Shown in pieces: positions 1-6,593 of a stretch of 7,392 nucleotides of DNA. The notes under the pieces were generated by a model, which was not told the origin of the DNA, did no database searches, and worked only from the letters and a program-made list of their open reading frames with translations. Position numbers and translations under genes: made by a program. Position 1 is the first letter of the stretch; each line of letters opens with the position of its first letter. The stretch comes from Thermaceae bacterium (lineage in GTDB: Bacteria; Deinococcota; Deinococci; Deinococcales; Marinithermaceae): contig JALVWZ010000377.1 in assembly GCA_027023115.1 (NCBI GenBank), forward strand, positions 1 to 7,392. Reading direction: 5' to 3'.

Positions 1-1
1 C

Positions 2-1330
2 GGCTGCACTCCGGCCTCCGAAGCGTGGACGGTGGTTTCGCCGGCGCCGTTGCCGCCCACGCAGAACGTCCTCAACCCCGGGCGCGGCTTTTACGACGGC
101 GCCAACGTTGACCTGCTCGAGCCCGACGAGGACGCCTACGCCCGGGTGCGCGCCCGCGGCCTCACCCTGGCCTACCCCGACGCAACCTGGCTGCCGACGG
201 ACCGCGACCTGACGCAAGAAGAGCTGGACGCGCTGCAAAGGGGCTTCGACTTGGTGCGGCAAAGCGGTTTCAAGCTAATCCTGCGCTTTCGTTACAGCGA
301 CAAGGGTGACGCTCCCTGGAACGTCATCACCTCTCAGATTGAGCAGCTAACCCCGTTGATTCGGGAAAACGCCGACGTGATCGCCGTTTTGCAAGCCGGT
401 TTTCTGGGTCGCTGGGGCGAGTGGCACTGCTGGCAGGCCAGCGGCGAGTGCCACGACGGTGCTACTGAAAAGAAGTACGTGCTCGACAAGCTACTGGCTG
501 CGCTCGAGGGCACCGGCGTACCCGTGGCCGTACGCTACCCGCCCGACAAGGCTCGCTACCTGGGCGACCTCCAGTTCGACGGCTACGATTCCGTGCCACA
601 ACCGCCCGCGCCGGTTACCGGCTTCGCTGACGGGCTGGACGGCGACACACGCGCCCGCATCGCCCACCATAACGACTGCTTTCTTTCTTCCGCCGACGAC
701 GTGGGCACCTACCCCAACGAACCGCCGGAGCGCGTCGAAGAGTGGCGCAGCTTCGTCTACGCCGAAAACCGCTATCTTCCCTATGGCGGCGAAACCTGCG
801 AGGCCGCCGACAGCGACGAACCAAGCCGCAGTTCCGGCGCCAACGCTCTGGTGGAGATGGAAAGTGCCCACCTGGACTACCTGAACGCCGACTACCACCC
901 CCAAATGCTCGCCGGCTGGAAGCGGGACGGCGCCTACGACGAAATGGCCGCCCGCATGGGCTACCGCTTGGTGCTCGAGCAGGCGGCCTGGACCGAACCC
1001 GCCCGCGGGCAGACGTGGCGCCTCAAGCTGACCGTGCGCAACGACGGTTTTTCGCGGCTAAAGCGGCACTACGACGTGGTCGTCGTGTTGCGGCGGGGCG
1101 ACCGAACCGTGGAGCTGCCGCTCGAGTTCGACCTGCGCCGGGTAGAACCCGAGGCCTCTGTCGTTTTTACGTCCGACCGGCTGGACCCCCTGCCCGCCGG
1201 TACGTGGCGGCTGGGCGTGGCGGTGCGCGACCCGGCTCGGGCGCTCGCCGGCCGCGCCGAATACAGCATTCGCTTTGCCAATGAACTCGATTACGACGGA
1301 GTTAACTGGCTGGGAACCATCGAGTTTTAA
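2..1330 (+). CDS. DUF4874/DUF4832 domain protein, probable exported lipoprotein (5' end outside window)
   Basis: The reading frame is open to the left edge, so the true start lies upstream; a GTG at 32 is the first start codon inside the window but is probably internal. The first two visible codons are Gly-Cys followed by a Pro/Ala/Ser-rich stretch, which looks like the end of a lipobox and a mature lipoprotein N-terminus. Numbering from the GTG, NPGRGFY (15-21) opens the DUF4874 part. VIAVLQAGFLGRWGEW (about 116-131) and HNDCFLSS (213-220) are typical family motifs. A DUF4832-like segment (LDYLNADYHPQMLAGWK, 281-297) leads into a C-terminal region of alternating beta strands that resembles a beta sandwich. 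The N-terminal part is thought to be TIM-barrel-like, but no enzymatic activity is established for the family. Four cysteines (133, 140, 216, 256) suit a protein acting outside the cytoplasm. Family call is confident; function is unknown. Confidence 0.82.
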   Translation, partial: GCTPASEAWTVVSPAPLPPTQNVLNPGRGFYDGANVDLLEPDEDAYARVRARGLTLAYPDATWLPTDRDLTQEELDALQRGFDLVRQSGFKLILRFRYSDKGDAPWNVITSQIEQLTPLIRENADVIAVLQAGFLGRWGEWHCWQASGECHDGATEKKYVLDKLLAALEGTGVPVAVRYPPDKARYLGDLQFDGYDSVPQPPAPVTGFADGLDGDTRARIAHHNDCFLSSADDVGTYPNEPPERVEEWRSFVYAENRYLPYGGETCEAADSDEPSRSSGANALVEMESAHLDYLNADYHPQMLAGWKRDGAYDEMAARMGYRLVLEQAAWTEPARGQTWRLKLTVRNDGFSRLKRHYDVVVVLRRGDRTVELPLEFDLRRVEPEASVVFTSDRLDPLPAGTWRLGVAVRDPARALAGRAEYSIRFANELDYDGVNWLGTIEF

Positions 1331-1692
1331 TAGCGGATGCAGACGATATCGGCGCTTCGTCTATCTTGCCGTCTATTTCAGAGAAGCTGATTTGCTCGAT
1401 TATGAAAGTGGCAGGACCGCGCGCGAAAACCGGCACGGCGCCGGGCCAGGAAAACGCAGCCAAGAAAACGCTGAGGCGGGTACCGGCGGCAAAACCAGGA
1501 TTGACGATAGATTATTAGCCGGGCTCGTTTGCGAACGTTGGTCCGCAGCTTGCACCAAGGCGTTGCCAGGAGATCTGAGGCCCGAGCGGGTGGTTCATCC
1601 CGAATCCTGTAGGTCCGAGCAGATAAAGGCTGCTAGTTTATCCTCTGTCAATGAAGCCGGCCACGCGGGCTGGATGAAGAGGCCTGCTGGCA
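1331..1692. other. Gene-less stretch between the DUF4832 gene and the transposase remnant
   Basis: I see no convincing gene in these roughly 360 bases on either strand. All plausible frames are short or lack homology, and the one long frame crossing it runs antisense-like through real genes in other frames. Base composition is patchier and locally AT-richer (for example around 1370-1410 and 1500-1520) than in the flanking genes. No tRNA, strong terminator or CRISPR-like repeat is visible. It is most simply read as decayed sequence left by insertion and deletion beside the adjoining IS fragment. Confidence 0.5.
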
Positions 1693-1956
1693 ATGCTACG
1701 TCCCGCTCTTCGTCTCTCGCCCCGAAGTCCCAAGACGAACAGACGCTTCGAACGCCTGCGGCGGACCTTCGGGGTTCAGTTCGACACCCGGCCCTTGACT
1801 TCCCACATCCCCGAGCTACAACGAGAACTCAACGCCTACCTCGACTACTACAACAGACGAAGGCCCCACCGGGCCCTGGATGGCCTGGTTCCCTTGGAGT
1901 TCCTGGCTATGATGCAAGGGGAGTCGGTCCCCGAGGGTGGGGAGTCTCAGATGTAG
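1693..1956 (+). pseudogene. IS481/IS3-like DDE transposase, C-terminal remnant
   Basis: The readable homology begins near 1705 and runs to the TAG at 1954-1956. PRSPKTNRRFERLRRTF corresponds to the family block usually written P-x-TNG-x-x-ER-x-x-RTF. Its Glu codon (1750-1752) would be the last residue of the DDE triad. ELNAYLDYYNRRRPHRALDG followed by PLEFL is the standard C-terminal signature of the IS481/IS3 superfamily. Everything upstream, including the helix-turn-helix region and both catalytic Asp residues, is absent: in-frame stops lie just upstream (for example TGA at 1675-1677) and no other frame continues the homology. The ATG at 1693 has no Shine-Dalgarno and is probably not a real start. 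At about 85 codons against 300 or more in intact members, it cannot be active. IS481 is preferred over IS3, but this short piece does not settle it. Confidence 0.8.
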
Positions 1957-2040
1957 TGGCCAATTACAAGCCCTTCCTCATCCTGGAGCCGCAGGGTAAA
2001 CTCAGCGGACGGACCGCGCAGCCCCGGCGGTCTCGAGCCG

Positions 2041-3156
2041 GTGACGAAGGTGAAGAAGACCGAGTTCAAAACCAACCTGCCCCAGGAAAGCGGCGCCTGC
2101 TACGTGCCCGCGAGCGCTCCCGCAACGGAAGTCCAACCCGACGACCGCAAGCCGATCCTGCTGCCCGCGCCGCCGGACGGGCTGCCCGGGCAGGGTTACC
2201 GCAAGCGCCAACTGGCCGACTGGCTCTACAAGCAGGGCGTCCGCGAGTTCGGCGAGATGACCAACCTGCCGCGCTCCTGGCGCGAGTCGCTGGCCGCAGA
2301 ATGGCGCATCAGCGAGTTCGCGCAGGTACAGGCCTTTCCCTCAGCCGACGGCTCGGTCAAGTACCTCTTCACCCTGCACGACGGCAGCCGCGCCGAGGCC
2401 GTCTACCTGCCCTACCAAGACCGCAAGACAATCTGTATCTCCAGCCAGGTGGGCTGCCCCGCCGGCTGCGTGTTCTGCGCCACCGGCAGGATGGGCTTTG
2501 GCCGCAACCTGACCGGGCCCGAGATTATCGATCAGATCCTGGCCGTGGCCCGCCACCAGAACCTCGGGCCGCGCGAGATCCGCAACGTGGTGCTGATGGG
2601 CATGGGCGAGCCGCTGCTCAACTACGAGAACGTAGCCTGGGCGGTGCGGCGGATGCTCGACGAAAACGCCCTGGCCATGAGCCCGCGCCGCGTCACCCTC
2701 TCGACCGTCGGTATCCCCAAAGGCATCCGGCGCATGGCCGCGGACGACCTGGGGGTCAAGCTGGCCCTCAGCCTGCACGCCCCCGACGACGAAACCCGCC
2801 GCCGCATCATTCCCACCGCCCACAGCTACTCGGTGGCCGAGATACTGGAGGCGGTGCGGGCCTACTTTGGCCAGACCAAAAGGCGGGTGACCATCGAATA
2901 CACCATGCTGCGGGGCATAAATGACAGCGAAGAACAGGCCCGCGAGCTGGCGCGCCTGTTGCAGGGTCTGGTGGCCCACGTCAACCTGATTCCCTTCAAC
3001 CCCTGGGAGGGCGCGCCGGTGGAAGGCAGCGGCCGGAAGAAGATCCAGCACTTCGCCGAAACGCTGGAAAAGGCCGGTCTGCCGGTCACCGTCCGCTGGA
3101 GCCGGGGCGTGGACGTGGGCGCGGCCTGCGGGCAGCTGGCGTTGAAGGAAGGTTAG
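2041..3156 (+). CDS. rlmN: RlmN, dual-specificity 23S rRNA A2503 / tRNA A37 C2-methyltransferase
   Basis: This radical-SAM enzyme makes 2-methyladenosine at A2503 of 23S rRNA, in the peptidyl-transferase centre, and in characterised members also at A37 of some tRNAs. The CX3CX2C cluster motif is C139-C143-C146. C132 and C363 match E. coli C118 and the methyl-carrying C355, so both catalytic cysteines are present. GMGEP (187-191) is the SAM-binding glycine motif. The small N-terminal accessory domain begins near residue 38 (LLPAPPDGLPGQGYRKRQLADWLY). Total length of 371 residues fits the family. The start is uncertain: GTG 2041 has no clear Shine-Dalgarno, the frame is open back to the transposase stop at 1956, and the first 35 or so residues do not look conserved. 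No ATG lies near the start of the conserved domain. The gene stands alone and converges on the ABC operon. Confidence 0.95.
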   Translation: MTKVKKTEFKTNLPQESGACYVPASAPATEVQPDDRKPILLPAPPDGLPGQGYRKRQLADWLYKQGVREFGEMTNLPRSWRESLAAEWRISEFAQVQAFPSADGSVKYLFTLHDGSRAEAVYLPYQDRKTICISSQVGCPAGCVFCATGRMGFGRNLTGPEIIDQILAVARHQNLGPREIRNVVLMGMGEPLLNYENVAWAVRRMLDENALAMSPRRVTLSTVGIPKGIRRMAADDLGVKLALSLHAPDDETRRRIIPTAHSYSVAEILEAVRAYFGQTKRRVTIEYTMLRGINDSEEQARELARLLQGLVAHVNLIPFNPWEGAPVEGSGRKKIQHFAETLEKAGLPVTVRWSRGVDVGAACGQLALKEG

Positions 3157-3166
3157 GCTTCCAACC

Positions 3167-3922
3167 TCAGTACATGCTCAGGTTGCCCTTCCTGCGCACT
3201 AAGTCGTAGCTCCAGCGGAAGAGGCCAAGGCCGGCAGCGAAGAGTACCAGGGAATTGAGCAGCGCTACCAGCATCATCGTCCCCGAAACCGGCTTGCCGC
3301 CCACGAAGGCGAGGAAGGACAGGTGCAATCCCGGCGCAAGAGGCAACAACGCCTGGCCTAGAAAGGCGCTCTTCGTGGCCAGGATGTAGGGCAGGAAGCC
3401 GAACTGGATGATGGTGAACAGCATCGAAACGTCCTTGAAGTAGAGCGCCAGCGCGCCCAGTATCAGCGAAACCCCCACTACGCCCAAGGCCAGGACCAAA
3501 AGCGAGGGCAAGCCCGCGGGGTTGAGGTGTAAACGAACGCCGGTAATCGCCTGCAGCACCACGACGATGATCAAGGCCATCAACAGGGAAACGAGCACCG
3601 TCAGCACGCTGCGCAGCACGAGAATCGTCTCCAGCCGGAAATTGCCCAGCGCCAGCTGCTCCAGGGTGCCGCGGGTGGCCTCGGTCTGGATGTCCTGGGC
3701 GATCCCGTGGAGAATGCCCAGGGTGAAGGTCCAGACCACGAACCCCAGCACCAGGTTGGATAGGCTGTCACCCCCAAGCGGCGCACTTACGAAGAGGGCG
3801 ATGCCGTAAAAGAGGCCGTAGAAGAACAGCACCATGATCCCGAGGCTGAGCATGCTGTTGAGGAAGTAGCGCCGGAACTGGGCGAAGCTGAGAATCACCT
3901 CGGCTTTAAGTAGCGTCCACAT
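3167..3922 (-). CDS. ABC-2 type transporter permease
   Basis: This 251-residue membrane protein has about six hydrophobic segments (near 22-46, 55-74, 99-127, 138-161, 167-182 and 215-236), the usual ABC-2 permease layout. Between segments 2 and 3, EATRGTLEQLALG (81-93) matches the conserved cytoplasmic coupling motif of ABC-2 exporters that contacts the ATPase. The ATG at 3920-3922 follows a strong Shine-Dalgarno (GGGGAGGT, about five bases of spacing) that lies inside the end of the upstream ATPase gene. The two genes overlap by 17 bp, so they are probably translationally coupled and make one complex. One permease with one ATPase suggests a homodimeric 2+2 exporter. The substrate (drug, lipid, peptide or polysaccharide) cannot be told from sequence. 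The C-terminus ends with a basic RRK stretch on the likely cytoplasmic side. Confidence 0.87.
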   Translation of the reverse strand: MWTLLKAEVILSFAQFRRYFLNSMLSLGIMVLFFYGLFYGIALFVSAPLGGDSLSNLVLGFVVWTFTLGILHGIAQDIQTEATRGTLEQLALGNFRLETILVLRSVLTVLVSLLMALIIVVVLQAITGVRLHLNPAGLPSLLVLALGVVGVSLILGALALYFKDVSMLFTIIQFGFLPYILATKSAFLGQALLPLAPGLHLSFLAFVGGKPVSGTMMLVALLNSLVLFAAGLGLFRWSYDLVRRKGNLSMY

Positions 3923-4838
3923 CGCCGACCTCCCCTTGAATCTCCATGAAGATGTCCTCGAGCGAAGCGGTTTCCCTCTGCACGGACGTCACCTCTAGCC
4001 CAGGGGCAGCGCATAGGTCGCGCCGGAGCTCGGGCCAGTCACCGGTGAAGATCATCGTGTTGGCGTCACGTCGCCGCCAGCGGTCCTTGCCGCGCCACTC
4101 CTGCGGCAGCTCTTCGACGGCAACGGACGTCCGCACCAGGTACCAGGGTTTCTCATAGCGACGAATGAGTGCGGCGGTAGCGTCGTCAAGAACGACTTTG
4201 CCATCGCGTATGAAAACGACCCGCTCGGCGGTGCGCTGAATGAATTGCAGGTCGTGCGTGGCAATGAGCAACCCCTTGCCCTTTCCCGCCAGCGAGCGCA
4301 CTATCTCCTCCAGCTCGAGGCGGCTACCGGGGTCGAGGCCCAGTGTAGGTTCGTCGAGGATCGCGAAGTCGGGATCGTGCAAAAGGCTGGTGGCCAGCGC
4401 CGCCTTTTGCTGCATGCCGCGGGAAAAGGTGGCCAGCGGTTTGTGTAACGCTTCTTCGTCCAAACCAAATCGGGCTGCCCAGCGCCCAAAGCGCGCGGCC
4501 GCCTCGCGAGGAGCCACGCCCTTGAGCGCAGCGAAGTAAACGGCGTTGGTGACGGCTGGTATGTTGGCGTAGTAGTTGCGGCTGCCCTCCATGACCACCC
4601 CTATGCGCCCGGGCGCAACCCGCGCCACGCCGCTGGGCGTGCGCAGAAAAATGCGGCCGGAGTCGGGCAGCAGGAGCCCCAGGGCGATCTTGATCAGCGT
4701 GGTCTTACCAGCACCGTTGGGGCCGAGCAGACCAACGACCCGGCCGCGCGGAACCTCCAGCGAAACGCCGTCCAGCGCTCGCTTCTTCCCGAAACTTTTG
4801 GCAACGGCGTCGGCTAGTAGCGCTTGGGCATTTCCCAT
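3906..4838 (-). CDS. ABC transporter ATP-binding protein (exporter type)
   Basis: This nucleotide-binding subunit powers the ABC-2 permease encoded just downstream. Walker A is GPNGAGKTT (39-47). The Q-loop position carries Glu in VVMEGSRNYY (81-90) rather than Gln, which is common in exporter ATPases of this type. The signature is FSRGMQQK (138-145), a variant of LSGGQ. Walker B is FAILDE (158-163) and the switch His is H195 in ATHD. The core ends near residue 230. About 80 further residues follow, finishing with a SLEDIFMEI segment (292-300) typical of NatA/CcmA-like exporter ATPases, so this is a normal regulatory tail. The ATG at 4836-4838 is preceded by GGAGG with a four-base spacer. The TAA lies inside the start of the permease gene. 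A candidate promoter and a 7-bp inverted repeat sit upstream. Confidence 0.93.
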   Translation of the reverse strand: MGNAQALLADAVAKSFGKKRALDGVSLEVPRGRVVGLLGPNGAGKTTLIKIALGLLLPDSGRIFLRTPSGVARVAPGRIGVVMEGSRNYYANIPAVTNAVYFAALKGVAPREAAARFGRWAARFGLDEEALHKPLATFSRGMQQKAALATSLLHDPDFAILDEPTLGLDPGSRLELEEIVRSLAGKGKGLLIATHDLQFIQRTAERVVFIRDGKVVLDDATAALIRRYEKPWYLVRTSVAVEELPQEWRGKDRWRRRDANTMIFTGDWPELRRDLCAAPGLEVTSVQRETASLEDIFMEIQGEVGDVDAT

Positions 4839-4862
4839 CCCGCCTCCGCAGCCCTGCTACGC

Positions 4863-4879
4863 GCATTGGCTACCAATGC
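4863..4879 (-). promoter_or_regulatory. Perfect inverted repeat in the ABC operon leader (operator or hairpin)
   Basis: GCATTGG and CCAATGC form perfect 7-bp arms around a 3-base centre, 25 bp upstream of the ATPase start. If the candidate promoter at 4922-4950 is right, the repeat lies inside the transcribed leader. It could be a repressor operator or an RNA hairpin. No regulator gene is adjacent to help choose. Confidence 0.45.
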
Positions 4880-4921
4880 ATGCCGCAGGTTTAGTTCACA
4901 ACTGATCCCAATTTAATCTAG

Positions 4922-4950
4922 TATATACCACTTCCAGCGTTCGATGTGCA
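4922..4950 (-). promoter_or_regulatory. Candidate promoter of the ABC exporter operon
   Basis: On the minus strand, TGCACA (4945-4950, four of six matches to TTGACA) stands 17 bp from TATATA (4922-4927). TATATA is preceded by TG plus one base, as in an extended -10. An overlapping TATACT (4920-4925) is an alternative -10. Transcription would start near 4913, leaving a leader of about 75 nt before the ATPase ATG. The stretch is the most AT-rich in the divergent gap. Confidence 0.45.
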
Positions 4951-4974
4951 GCCAGGTCAATAGCTCCCATAACG

Positions 4975-4984
4975 AACGGCCGTT
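4975..4984. repeat. 10-bp perfect palindrome in the divergent promoter region
   Basis: AACGGCCGTT is its own reverse complement, and it lies about 65 bp upstream of the GS-like start. Part of it (GAACGGC, 4974-4980) recurs in direct orientation at 5012-5018, closer to the start. It could be a protein-binding site, but short GC-rich palindromes also arise by chance at this composition. Confidence 0.3.
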
Positions 4985-5025
4985 AGATGTTCCCTGGCCG
5001 AGCACGGCAGTGAACGGCACGACGG

Positions 5026-5044
5026 TATACTGACTGCAAAGGAG
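5026..5044 (+). promoter_or_regulatory. Candidate -10 element and Shine-Dalgarno for the GS-like gene
   Basis: TATACT (5026-5031) is a good -10 hexamer, but no convincing -35 is found at 16-18 bp spacing. The Shine-Dalgarno AAAGGAG (5038-5044) lies five bases before the ATG at 5050 and firmly supports that start. If the -10 is used, the leader would be only about 12 nt. The Shine-Dalgarno is more certain than the promoter. Confidence 0.45.
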
Positions 5045-5049
5045 CTGAG

Positions 5050-6429
5050 ATGCGCGATATCAGGGGCAAAATTACGCTCGACGCCCTGGCAGGTTTGGTG
5101 GCCGAGGGCGCGGTCGAAACCGTCGTGGTGGCATTCCCCGACCTTTACGGGAGGCTGATGGGCAAGCGCTTCGATGCCGAGTTCTTTCTGGAAAGCGCCG
5201 CCCGCGCGGGCACCCACGCCTGCGACTACCTGCTGACCGTGGACATGGAAATGACGCCGGTGCCGGGCTACGAGTTCGCCAACTGGGAACTGGGCTATGG
5301 CGACGTACACCTGGTGCCCGACATGCAGACGCTGCGGCTGGCCGCCTGGCTCGAGCGCACCGCGTTCGTGATCGCCGACGTACTGGGCGTGGAAGACCAC
5401 CAACCGGCCCCGCCGGCGCCGCGCAACCTGCTCAAGAAAGCGCTGGCACAAGCCGCCGAAGCCGGCTTCGAGGTCATGGCCGCCTCCGAGCTGGAATACT
5501 ACGTTTTTACCGACTCCTACCGCCAAGCCGCCGAGCTGGACTACGCGAACCTCGAGCCGGCCGGCTGGTATTTGGAGGACTACCACATCCTCCAGGGCAC
5601 CCGCACCGAAGCCTTTACCGCCGCCGCCCGCCGCGCCCTCAGGGAGTCGGGCATCCCCGTGGAAACCTCCAAGGGCGAGTGGGGTCTGGGCCAGCACGAG
5701 CTGAACTTGCGCTACGCCGGAGCCCTGGAAATGGCAGACCGCCACGTCCTCTTCAAGCAGGCCCTCAAGGAGCTGGCGGACAGCCAGGGAATCAGCGTTA
5801 CCTTCATGGCCAAGTTCGCCAACGGCCGCGCCGGCTCCAGCAGCCATATCCACATGAGCCTCTGGTCCGAGGGGCAAAACGCCTTCGCGGGCGAGGAGCA
5901 GCTCGGCCGCGTCAAGGCCTCCAAGACATTCGGCCACTTCCTCGGCGGCCTCATCCACTACGCCCCCGACTGGATGGTCTTCTACGCTCCCACCGTCAAC
6001 AGCTACAAACGTTACGAAGACGCCTCCTGGGCGCCCACCCGCCTGGCCTGGAGCTACGACAACCGCACCGCCGGCTTCCGGGTGGTGGGCTCCGGCGGCT
6101 CGCTGCGGGTCGAGAACCGCATCCCCGGCGCCGACGTGAACCCCTACCTGGCCTACACCGCCATGCTGGCCAGCGGCCTGGCCGGAATTGAGCAGCAGAT
6201 AGAACCGCCGCCCATCTTCGAGGGCGACGTTTACGCCGCCGCCGAGCTACCGCGCGTGCCCTACAGCCTGCGCGAAGCTACCGACCTCTTCGCCGCCAGC
6301 GAGTTCGCCCGCCAGACCCTGGGCGACGCAGTGCACCAGCACTACCTGCACTTCTTCCGCACCGAGTGGCGGGCCTACGAACAGGCGGTTACCGACTGGG
6401 ACCGCAGGCGCTACTTCGAACGGATCTGA
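5050..6429 (+). CDS. Glutamine synthetase-family ligase, probably gamma-glutamyl-amine (PuuA/GlnA4-like)
   Basis: The 459-residue protein has the full glutamine synthetase fold: a beta-Grasp N-terminal part (DLYGRLMGKR, about 31-40) and the catalytic domain from about 120. Metal- and substrate-binding residues match GSI: E147/E149 (SELEYY), E210 and E217 (GQHEL), H266 and H268 (SSHIHMSL), R339 (DNRTAGFR), and E355 and R357 (RVENRIPG). The ATP-dependent ligase chemistry, joining glutamate to ammonia or an amine, is therefore expected to be intact. The GSI adenylylation motif NLYDLPPEE is replaced by DVYAAAELP (about 396-404), and the C-terminus (AVTDWDRRRYFERI) resembles PuuA, GlnT, GlnA3 and GlnA4-type proteins, which use putrescine, methylamine, polyamines or ethanolamine. 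No other amine-catabolism gene is adjacent, so the substrate is open. True glutamine synthesis is less likely but not excluded. Confidence 0.88.
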   Translation: MRDIRGKITLDALAGLVAEGAVETVVVAFPDLYGRLMGKRFDAEFFLESAARAGTHACDYLLTVDMEMTPVPGYEFANWELGYGDVHLVPDMQTLRLAAWLERTAFVIADVLGVEDHQPAPPAPRNLLKKALAQAAEAGFEVMAASELEYYVFTDSYRQAAELDYANLEPAGWYLEDYHILQGTRTEAFTAAARRALRESGIPVETSKGEWGLGQHELNLRYAGALEMADRHVLFKQALKELADSQGISVTFMAKFANGRAGSSSHIHMSLWSEGQNAFAGEEQLGRVKASKTFGHFLGGLIHYAPDWMVFYAPTVNSYKRYEDASWAPTRLAWSYDNRTAGFRVVGSGGSLRVENRIPGADVNPYLAYTAMLASGLAGIEQQIEPPPIFEGDVYAAAELPRVPYSLREATDLFAASEFARQTLGDAVHQHYLHFFRTEWRAYEQAVTDWDRRRYFERI

Positions 6430-6480
6430 CTCCGTCGGACGCAGCCATAGAGCGAGAACCCCGCCACCCCGACTGTAGCC

Positions 6481-6503
6481 CCGCCCTATTAAGACCGGGG
6501 CGG
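6481..6503. terminator. Possible weak terminator hairpin after the GS-like gene
   Basis: CCGCCC (6481-6486) pairs with GGGCGG (6498-6503). A register shifted by a few bases (GCCCCG at 6478-6483 with CGGGGC) competes with it. Downstream on the plus strand there is only AGTTT, a short T run, so intrinsic termination would be inefficient. It lies between two convergent genes and could act on either strand. Confidence 0.35.
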
Positions 6504-6524
6504 AGTTTAGAAGGTCTTCTTCGA

Positions 6525-6539
6525 TAAGCGCTTAGCGCT
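6525..6539. repeat. Tandem AGCGCT palindromes between convergent genes
   Basis: TAAGCGCTTA (6525-6534) is a perfect 10-bp palindrome, and a second AGCGCT follows at 6534-6539, so the hexamer occurs twice one base apart. It lies in the 164-bp gap between the GS-like gene and hpt, closer to hpt. No T run follows on either strand, so a terminator role is not supported; the role is unknown. Confidence 0.4.
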
Positions 6540-6593
6540 GCGGATCAAGTCTGCCTACGGAAAAACAGCAGCCAGCTACCGAACCAAACCCCG

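Noticed and set aside
1402..1518. Small basic 38-codon open frame in the gene-less stretch
   Set aside because: It has no Shine-Dalgarno and no recognisable homology. Its Lys/Arg/Ala/Pro content is what GC-rich non-coding sequence gives.
1560..1650. Possible tRNA-like segment (GGTTCATCCCGAATCC)
   Set aside because: It superficially resembles a T arm, but no acceptor stem, anticodon arm or CCA end can be folded around it.
1275..2924. Long plus-strand open frame of 549 codons
   Set aside because: It runs out of frame across the DUF4832 gene end, the transposase remnant and rlmN. Its product is a low-complexity Arg/Pro/Ala-rich sequence typical of a shadow frame in GC-rich DNA.
2341..3051. Minus-strand open frame of 236 codons opposite rlmN
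   Set aside because: It is antisense to the conserved radical-SAM domain, and its translation matches no family I recognise.
3906..4135. ATPase C-terminal extension as a novel fused domain
   Set aside because: About 80 residues ending in a SLEDIFMEI-like segment is normal for exporter ATPases of the NatA/CcmA type.
4955..4960. Minus-strand TTGACC as the -35 of the ABC operon
   Set aside because: The spacing to the TATATA -10 is 27 bp, too long; TGCACA at 4945-4950 gives 17 bp.
4957..5958. Minus-strand open frame of 333 codons opposite the GS-like gene
   Set aside because: It is antisense to a clearly conserved enzyme, its composition is Gly/Ala/Val/His-rich, and it has no recognisable domain.
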